Source: Tolypeutes matacus | Lineage: Eukaryota > Chordata > Mammalia > Cingulata > Chlamyphoridae | Assembly: GCA_026826555.1 (NCBI GenBank) | Contig: JAKSZT010054308.1 | Coordinates: forward strand, 2,962,045 to 3,026,044 | DNA: 64,000 nucleotides | Direction: 5' to 3' | Part shown: positions 57,401 to 64,000 of the stretch, piece by piece | Layout of the letters: each line of letters starts with the position of its first letter | How positions within the stretch are numbered: position 1 is the stretch's first letter | Notes under the pieces: generated by a model | Told to the model about the DNA's origin: nothing | Database searches by the model: none | What the model saw: the letters and a program-made list of their open reading frames with translations, nothing else | Translations under genes and position numbers: made by a program

Positions 57401-59154
57401 TTCAGGCCACATTCCCTACCATGCCATGTGAAAAGGTCCTCCCTGAGTGGAGACAAAAAGTAATGCTAGGGGGGCGGATGTGGCTCAAATGGTTGGGCAT
57501 CCGTCTCCCATATGGTGGGACCTGGGTTCGATCCCTGGGACCTCCCAGTAAAATAAAGAAAAAAGAAAAAATACAGAAGGCGTGCGGGCTGCCAGGCCCC
57601 GCTGAGCCACACAGCAAGATGATGATGTTAACAGGAGAGGGGCACAATGGAAGGCCAAGACAAGATGCGCCAAAAAAACAGGAACTGAGGTGGCACACGT
57701 GGCAGAACGCCTCTCTCCCACATTGGAGGTTCCCAGGATTGAATCCCGGTGAAGACAGGAGAAGGATGAGAAGAGAGGGCAGGAAACAGACACTGAGAAT
57801 TGCCCAGCGAATGGACAGAAAACACAAAAATGGGGGAGGGGAGGAGGGATTAAAATGGATAAAAAGTAAAATAAATAAATCTTAAAAAAAAAAAAAGTAA
57901 TGCTAGATGGATATGTCTGACAGGGGAAGAATTACAGGGATTGAAAGGTGACAGCTAAGAGGTAGGTTTTTTGTTTGTTTGTTTCTCTTTTAAATGAGTA
58001 ATGAAAATGTTATAATGTTGACTGCAATGAGGAATGCACAACTCTGATTATACCAAAAGCCACTGAATATACACATTAGATGAATTGTACAGCATGTGAA
58101 ACCTGTCTCAATAAAACTGCTTTAAAAAAAAAAAAAAGATTAAATGCAGAAACAGAAAAAAAAAAAAGCTAGAAAAACTGCTCCCAGATCCTACACAAGT
58201 CACTCCAAAAGGACCAAGGATCAGAGAAGTGTGCTGTCTAAGCACAGAGGAGGAACCCCGTACCTGCATGACGCCAAGACCACTGAAAAGGCACCTGCAG
58301 AGCAATCACTCCCTCTGGAGACCTCCACCTCCTGTCCAGTGATACAATGGAACAGCCACTTCTTTCTTCAGCATTCCCTGACTGAAATCCAGCCTTACTC
58401 TAAACCACCTCCGATCCATCTCTCCACTGAACATCATGCTGCCAAACTGTAAAAATCATGCAGCCGTAACTTTGTCTGGTCTATTAGATCACTAGCTACC
58501 TCTAGTCCTCAGTCCTTTGCACATGCTTTCCCACTGCCCAGGATGCTTCTCCCATTTGACTCCTACTTGGCCCCAGGCAAGCTTAGATTTCACTTATATT
58601 GGGGAGTTTTCCCTAAACTACACATTCTGTTCCACTCCAACCAAACTTGCTAGGTGCTTCCTCATCCCTTAATTATATATTTATCTTATAATGATATTCC
58701 TAACTCTGTAATCTAAACTGCTTATTTTGTTATCTATCTTGAACATCACCTTCACACAGATGCTTAGAGCAACGTCCTTAGCATGCAGTCAATAAATATT
58801 CATTAGGGAGCCAATGTGGCTCAGTGGTTGAGCGCTGGCTTTCCACATACAAGGTCCCAGGTTCATTCCCTGGCCCTAGTACCTCAAAAAACAAAAAACA
58901 AACAAACAAAAAATACAAACAAGAATAAATATTTATTGAACAGTAAGTAACCCAAAGACTAAATTTCTCTTCCAAAGGCCTCACCTACGAGAACGGACAT
59001 GGTAGCTGTCTTCCCGCCTGGGCCGCCGAGTTCGGTCACTGCTACTAGACCAGGAGCGGCTTCTTCGTCGTTTATGCTTTCTGCTCCGATAGTGTTCATG
59101 ATAACTCCCCCGGCTGCCTCGCTCTGAGGAGTGGTACCTTCGGGGATGAGGCAT
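51432..59154 (-). CDS. CLK2: CDC-like kinase 2, dual-specificity LAMMER kinase, complete coding region
   Basis: A nuclear kinase that phosphorylates SR proteins and controls splicing. Coding exons in transcript order are 58985-59154, 57135-57363, 56350-56437, 55930-55996, 55652-55768, 54721-54887, 53626-53720, 52827-52956, 52639-52721, 52388-52467, 52145-52235 and 51432-51617. They total 1503 bases, 500 aa. The first coding exon starts exactly at the ATG ([13 protein letters not shown]). The N-terminal half is an Arg/Ser-rich region. Kinase motifs are [18 protein letters not shown] (Thr in place of Arg of HRD, normal for CLKs), DFG and the family signature [11 protein letters not shown]. It ends SSRDISR. 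The 88-base exon at 56350-56437 has an unusual donor (CGAT/GTACAA). The exon 3 acceptor is a TAGCAG tandem, so 499- and 500-residue forms are possible. Confidence 0.98.
53208..53254 (+). repeat. GT/TA-rich simple repeat in a CLK2 intron
   Basis: An imperfect TGTGTATGTGTATGTGTCTG tract running into TATATATAT. Low complexity. Confidence 0.75.
54414..54618 (+). repeat. DAS-type SINE in a CLK2 intron
   Basis: A young full element, opposite in sense to CLK2, flanked by AAGAGTTGTTG (54403-54413 and 54619-54629). It lies about 100 bases downstream of exon 7. Confidence 0.94.
57470..57892 (+). repeat. Dimeric DAS-type SINE in CLK2 intron 2
   Basis: A first tRNA-like unit is followed by a short A-rich linker (near 57550), a middle region, and a second unit from about 57682 (GGAACTGAGGTGGCACACG, GGATTGAATCCCGG). 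The tail is ATAAATAAATC. Perfect duplications AAAAGTAATGCTAG flank it (57456-57469 and 57893-57906). Confidence 0.92.
57960..58140 (+). mobile_element. Old L1 3' terminus in CLK2 intron 2
   Basis: The 3' UTR-like text AATGTTATAATGTTGACTGC...AATTGTACAGCATGTGAA... ends in AATAAAACTGC and an A tail, typical of an old L1 end. Confidence 0.55.
58806..58922 (+). repeat. Old tRNA-Ala-like SINE in CLK2 intron 2
   Basis: Reads AATGTGGCTCAGTGGTTGAG and CCCAGGTTCATTCCCTGG, close to a tRNA-Ala pattern, with an A-rich tail. AATAAATATTCATT / AATAAATATTTATT flank it. Confidence 0.87.
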
Positions 59155-60619
59155 CTGGAAGGGAAGAAAAGTGGAAATAGTGGAGAATGCTCTGAGTTTT
59201 CGGAGTTCCCCTCCAAGGACCCACCAGTCCAAAGATGCTAAAGTGCTTTCTGCTCTTTTATCCCTATCTCTTTTTGTCATCCAGAACTTCCTCAGTCCTC
59301 TCTGTGCTTACAATTCCTTCTAATTGGAATACATATTCACCTACTAACTCTGACTGAAAACTTTAAGAAACTCTCCTCCCATCCTCCAGTTACCCTAACT
59401 CTTATCTTTCCTCTACCCTGGTTTTCCTTAAAGCATGGCTCCAAGAAGACACTCAGGTCTGGGCCACAGTTCTATTACAGGTGAGACTGTGCGACTGACA
59501 AGTTATCCTCGGCAAGGACCCATGATAGAGCTTGCCAAACTGACTTATACAGATGTAGCGTACACTATTATGATAAAGGTTTTTCAGTCGTTAAGTGTAT
59601 ATCTTATCTCTCCAACTAGACCATTGGTATTCTGAGGACAGGAATGCAGATTCCCACATTTCTAGACATAGTAGATATATACCAAATGTAAGCAAGTTTA
59701 AGGGAACTGGATCTGGCCCCTTGAACAACTGTCTCTTTGATCTTTGGCCAAATCCCCCTCGAGTGGTTTTAATAGAGGGCCCCAAACTGCAGTCAGCATC
59801 CTATCAAGATCTTCCCCTCTTGTGCACAGGAAGTAGACAATACTGGTTTTTAATTAATAAAAGCACAAATTGGCTGAGAGCTGGCCACCTTCCAGTTATT
59901 GGACATGGAACTGCAAGGTGCACAGATCCTTTTTTTTTTCCTTCAGAGAACGAACCAAGAGAGAAATCATTGTCATAATCCAGGAAGAAGGGAATGGAGG
60001 GAGAGGGGAGACAATAAAATGAGACAGACCCAGGGATTTAGAAGTAAATGGTGGTGGGGGATGAGTGGAAGGATAAGGTTGGGAAAAGGATGAATGATTC
60101 TTAAAATCTGGCCCCCACTCTGGGCCACTGCTCCCCAACCTCCTCAAATTGCGGTGATATTTGACTCATTCCTGGCCTAACGGTACTTGGAGGAAACCAA
60201 GATGCAAAACACAGGTAATCCAACCTTGCTTAGTTAGCACAGCCACATAAATGTCATCTCACCACATATATACTGCCACCAAAGTTCCTTACAGGCCTCC
60301 CCCATCCCACCCCAAAGCATCTCTAGCCCAGAATCGTTCTCAACTTCGAAATCTTATTTTTACCTTTTGCACTCAAAAAATCCAAACGCACTCATGGAGC
60401 CACTCTTTTCGTATCCTCCAAGTGACACACCGTGTCGTCTTCTCCCTCCTCAGCCTTGGTCCAACTTTGATATTCTGCTCTTTCTTGTGTCTGGGACTTC
60501 TCTCCCTTACTCCTACTTTGGCCCCTCCCAAATTTCCTATAGGCCTTACCCGACACATCTAAGGCAGGTCGACCTCTTTCCACTCATCTCCCTACTCCCC
60601 ACCTCTGCCGCTTCGCAGG

Positions 60620-61240
60620 TCTCAACCTCCTCCTCTCCGAGTCTCGCCCCGGTCCCTTGCCCCCAATCCGATCCTATCCCCGCCCGCCCCGCAGGACGCG
60701 CCCCCGTGGTCGCCATCTTTCCGCGCGAACCCGCAGCCCGCGCGCTCACCGTTCTGGCGGCGAGGCCCGTGCGCTTGTCCCACAGGAAGTCCGTGATGGC
60801 GGCGGCACTGCGGCCGGAGTCCCGGCACCCCCGCGGCGACGAAGTGCAGCTCCAACCCCCCCAACCCGGGGCCCTGGGACCTCCCGCCCCGTTCCCGGGC
60901 TCCGCTCCAGTCCCGCCCGCCCCGGCTCCGTCCCCGCCCCAAGGATCCACTTGGCGCCGCTCGCACCGCCCCCGCCCGGGGCCCGATCCCAGCTCGGTCT
61001 CCGGCTCTGGCCTCTCCGTTCCGCCGCCGCCACCGTGAGCGAGCGCGTAGGCACGCACGCATGCACGCACTGCGTCGCTTCCCAGCTACCCCTCGTCCCC
61101 GCCCCCAGGGCCGCGCACGCCGCCGCGAGCTCACGTAGCTTGCGGGCTCGGGCGGGAGAGGTGCTGGGGTTGGAGTTCCTAGCGGCGGCGAGAAAGCTGC
61201 AGGGGCGCGCAGGCCGCTTGCCGGGTGCGTTTGTCCCGCC
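60620..61240 (-). promoter_or_regulatory. CLK2: CLK2 CpG-island promoter
   Basis: A CpG-dense block containing an ETS-type CAGGAAGT (60783-60790) and, on the minus strand, a YY1-like AAGATGGCGAC just downstream of the putative first-exon donor. Long open frames in this block are composition artefacts. Confidence 0.72.
60751..60960 (-). other. CLK2: Likely CLK2 5' non-coding first exon
   Basis: On the minus strand a CpG-rich stretch ends with a good 5' splice site (CAGAACG/GTGAGCG; donor bases at 60748-60749). It could splice to the exon beginning at the CLK2 ATG (59154). The transcription start is not defined by sequence, so the upper limit is approximate. Confidence 0.55.
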
Positions 61241-62239
61241 TCCTGTGGTCTCCAGCCTTCCTCTTTCCTTTGCCCTTTTCATCAAGATTTCTGCGGCTTG
61301 CCTAGGCATGGAGGTTTGAAAGAAAGGTTTGTCGTCGCTCCGTAGACCCTTTCTCGTGAAGCACGGTGGTGAGGTCTGCTTCACCAGCTTAGCCGGAAAA
61401 TATCCAATTCCTAAAACAATGTCTACCTTTTGTTCTGAACGTTTTGCATGTGTGGGGGTGGGAGCATGGCTGTGGAAGAAAAGTTGAGAAATGGATAGAC
61501 AATCAGGTATAGAAAAAGGGAAATCACTTGAGAGCTGTATCTTACGTGCCTCATACATAGGTGAGACGTAAAAGTTTACCGAATCGGAAAAAAAGAAGAG
61601 GGAGAAAGACACTCTGAGACTGACCAGGTGGGGTCAGAAACGCTATAAAAGGAATTTAAAAATGATCAGAAAGGAAACTTGAAAGGGCAATGGAAAAATA
61701 ACCTGAGGATAACTGTTTATTAAACTCGGGGAATATCAGAGGGCAGCTGAAAAGGAAGATAATCAGATCGAGATTAGACCAGTTAATCAGAACCAACTTA
61801 GAAGTTCCCTGGAAAAGAAGAGGAAGGGTAATGAAGAGGTTGGGAGGAAGGACTGGAGAGTTCACTTCCTCCACCATCACCACTTAACCAGATCATTCAT
61901 TCATTCAACAAGCATTAACTGAGTGCGCACTATGTGACCAGCATTGTGCCAGGCTCAGGGTTCCCGTTCTTCAGAGTCTCACAATGTAAAGGGAGAGCTA
62001 CACTTGTAAACAAATCATGGCAACCATGTGACAGGCACTGTTATCAACTATGGGTCCAAGGCTGCTGTAAAAAAGCTCCAGACTAGACCCTACCTGGGGT
62101 AAGGAGAGATGGGAATGTGTTTTTAGGCTTCCTAGGGGAGAGCAGAACCAACTTTTGGAAAGTGAATTGGAGGAGCATAATACCAGATTATGGTATAGAT
62201 GAGATAGAACAAAGCATTTCAGGGAGCTGTTAGCATTTC
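61241..62239. other. CLK2-HCN3 intergenic part, old repeats, no gene
   Basis: MIR/L2-like text at about 61895-62010 (CATTCATTCAACAAGCATTAACTGAG). No coding or RNA-gene support elsewhere. Confidence 0.5.
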
Positions 62240-62369
62240 TTTTTTTTTTTTTTTTTTTTTTTTTACCGGGAGGTACCGGGGATCGAACCCTGGTCTCTCC
62301 ATATGGTAGACGGACCACCGAACCTTTTGAGCCACATCCGTTTCCCTTTTTGAGCCACATCCGTTTCCC
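62240..62369 (-). repeat. DAS-type SINE with duplicated head, antisense
   Basis: Poly(T) and the reverse tRNA-like unit end at about 62346. A second copy of the head (TTTGAGCCACATCCGTTTCCC) follows at 62347-62369. The target duplication AGCTGTTAGCATTTC (62225-62239 and 62370-62384) encloses both. Confidence 0.93.
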
Positions 62370-62423
62370 AGCTGTTAGCATTTCAACATGATTGGAACCT
62401 TGGGTTTCAAGAAGACTATCAGT

Positions 62424-62500
62424 GTGGAGCAGGTGTAGCTCAATGGTTGAGTGTGTGCCTTGCATGTTCAATCCCTGGAACCTAAAAAAAAAAAAAAAAA
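62424..62500 (+). repeat. Old, internally shortened tRNA-derived SINE
   Basis: GGTGTAGCTCAATGGTTGAG joins TTCAATCCCTGGAACC with about 10-15 bases lost between the boxes, then an A tail. Confidence 0.78.
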
Positions 62501-63140
62501 GTCTATCTGAATAGAGGGTGTTGCAACTAGGTCCAAATTTTGCAGGGCTTTGTAGGCCATGTTGAGGAGCTTAGATATTATCCTAGGAAAATGGGCAATT
62601 TTGAAGGACTTCAAGCAAGGGCGTGATATAGCTATTTCGATTTTAGGAAGGTAACTCTAGCGGAGTGTCGAAAAACTGTCTGGGAGAGGCTGGAGACCCT
62701 TTTAGAGGCTTCTGAAATAATCTAGGCAGAAAATGCTAAGGGCTTGACACTGCCGTGGTAAAAAGAAATGGAGGGGAAGAATTGAGCTATTTAGGAACTT
62801 AACAGCACTTAACGTCCAGTAGCACTGTAATTTACCTGTTCTCTGGTCTCTCCATGGGCAAACCCAAGCAATGGCTTGATGGATGGGACTTTCGTATTCA
62901 TCATTATATTCGCAGCGCCATTCAGTGCCAGGCAGAGTCGCGCTTGGTGAATGAATTCGGAAATGAGTGACTAAAGGGAACAGCTTGGACGAGAAGAGAT
63001 TAGAAGAGAGGAATATGCCTAAGAGAGTGCTGAGAGTCAAAAGGTGGAATGCAGGAGGACAGAAGTCCATGGGAGACATTGGGAAAGAACAATGTCAAAA
63101 CCTACTCCCCATCTCCACCACGAGCGCCCAGTCCCCTCGC
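62501..63140. other. Intergenic upstream of HCN3, old repeat, no gene
   Basis: Text at 62510-62720 (GGCTTTGTAGGCCATGTTGAGG, AGGCTTCTGAAATAATC) matches the same ancient repeat type as 37030-39480. The remainder has no coding support. Confidence 0.45.
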
Positions 63141-63149
63141 CCTCCCGAG

Positions 63150-63596
63150 TCTCACGAGTCACAACCGGTGCCCTGTTTTCCCGCCTCTTGCAGGAAGCTC
63201 CACCCCCTGGCTCTCTGTGGGTAACTGCCCCGGGACACTAGGCCGCGCCCCCTCTCTGGCCCCGACTGCGCGCCCCGGCCTTCTCTACCTACACTTGGAG
63301 ACTCTCTTCTTTTTGCTAAGCCACGCCCACCCAGGGTACCCGCCGCATTGGCCCCGCCCCGCCCGCCGGGCCCGGCCTTCGCGCGGCTCTCGCCAGGGGG
63401 CGCAGCGCCGCCCGCGCGCCCGCGAGTCTGTCTCACACACCCCCCTCCGCCCAGCGCTCCGGCAGTTCCGAGCCGACACCGCCTCCGCTCCGAGCCCGCA
63501 GGGCTGGATCGACTCCGGCTCCCGCAGAGGTCAGGGGGGAGTCCCCGATGGCCGCGGCGGGGTCCAGGAGGCCAAGCGTGTAAGCCGGCGGGCGTC
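63150..63596 (+). promoter_or_regulatory. HCN3: HCN3 CpG-island promoter and 5' UTR
   Basis: A GC-rich stretch with GGCCCCGCCCCGCCC (Sp1-type) near 63349 and dense CpG, immediately upstream of the HCN3 start. It is divergent to CLK2, with about 2.5 kb between the two CpG islands. Confidence 0.72.
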
Positions 63597-63874
63597 ATGG
63601 AGGCAGAGCAGCGGCCAGCGGCGGGGGCCGGCGACGGGGCGACCCCTGGGCTGGAGGCGGCGCCTCCTGCTGCCCCGGTGCCTGCGACCGCGGCCTCGGG
63701 TCAGACTCCCAGGTCCGGGTCCGAACCCAAAAGGAGGCAGCTCGGGACGCTGCTCCAGCCCACGGTCAACAAGTTCTCGCTTCGCGTGTTCGGCAGCCAC
63801 AAAGCAGTGGAAATCGAGCAGGAGCGGGTCAAGTCAGCGGGGGCCTGGATCATCCACCCCTACAGCGACTTCCG
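63597..63874 (+). CDS. HCN3: HCN3 hyperpolarization-activated cation channel, first coding exon only
   Basis: HCN3 is a cyclic-nucleotide-modulated K+/Na+ channel of the plasma membrane. This exon encodes the cytosolic N-terminus ([12 protein letters not shown]...) and the conserved HCN domain up to HPYSDF, including [20 protein letters not shown]. It ends with CG before GTACTGG (donor at 63875-63876), splitting an Arg codon as in the human gene. It holds 92 full codons; the membrane spans, pore and CNBD lie beyond the window. The start is the first ATG in a CpG island and fits the family N-terminus. Confidence 0.96.
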
Positions 63875-64000
63875 GTACTGGGGGCCGGGCAGGGTGAGCG
63901 GGGGACACAGACCTCACCCCTGTGGGTTGCAGCACAGGGACTGGGTCTGCCCCACCCTCCTCGGTCACTTCATTTCCGGCCCAGGGGTCCCCGGGTGGCT

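Noticed and set aside
60546..61612. Open frames of 170-288 codons around the CLK2 promoter
   Set aside because: Composition artefacts of the CpG island. The CLK2 coding start is clearly at 59154.
63049..63897. A 282-codon open frame overlapping HCN3 exon 1
   Set aside because: It is a different frame from the recognisable HCN3 N-terminus and has low-complexity composition.

Overview
This is a 64 kb window of mammalian nuclear DNA. The genes are spliced, have CpG-island promoters and are separated by repeats. The dominant young repeat is a tRNA-derived SINE with a head reading GGGAAGCGGATGTGGCTCAA. It matches the DAS-SINE type known from armadillos, so the source is most likely a xenarthran, probably Dasypus. 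The gene order MTX1 - GBA1 - FAM189B (ENTREP3) - SCAMP3 - CLK2 - HCN3 is the conserved block found at human 1q22.

Layout. Positions 125-3318 (+) hold the last six coding exons of MTX1. It converges on the complete GBA1 gene (3999-8845, -), whose 11 exons encode 536 aa. From about 9.1 to 40 kb there is no conserved protein-coding gene. This stretch is filled with L1 copies (including one full-length but broken element at 14609-21228), at least sixteen DAS-type SINEs, an RPS8 processed pseudogene, an unidentified polyadenylated retrocopy, a class I endogenous retrovirus remnant and a solo LTR. A CpG island at about 36.4-36.9 kb stands alone in it and may be the distal housekeeping promoter of GBA1. 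FAM189B (40052-44861, -, 12 exons, 669 aa), SCAMP3 (46290-50377, -, 9 exons, 347 aa) and CLK2 (51432-59154, -, 12 coding exons, 500 aa) then follow closely in tandem. HCN3 begins divergently at 63597 (+) and only its first coding exon is in the window.

Exon boundaries were read by hand from splice sites and reading-frame continuity. Coding lengths are divisible by three for every complete gene. The genes are functionally unrelated: mitochondrial outer-membrane import, lysosomal glucosylceramide hydrolysis, endosomal membrane adaptors, a splicing kinase and a pacemaker channel. They are linked by conserved synteny and not by a shared pathway. I found no CRISPR array, tRNA gene, rRNA gene or new multigene system. 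The most interesting features are the very large GBA1-FAM189B spacer with its isolated CpG island, the unidentified retrocopy, the splice-site arrangement of CLK2, and several well-resolved nested retrotransposition events.
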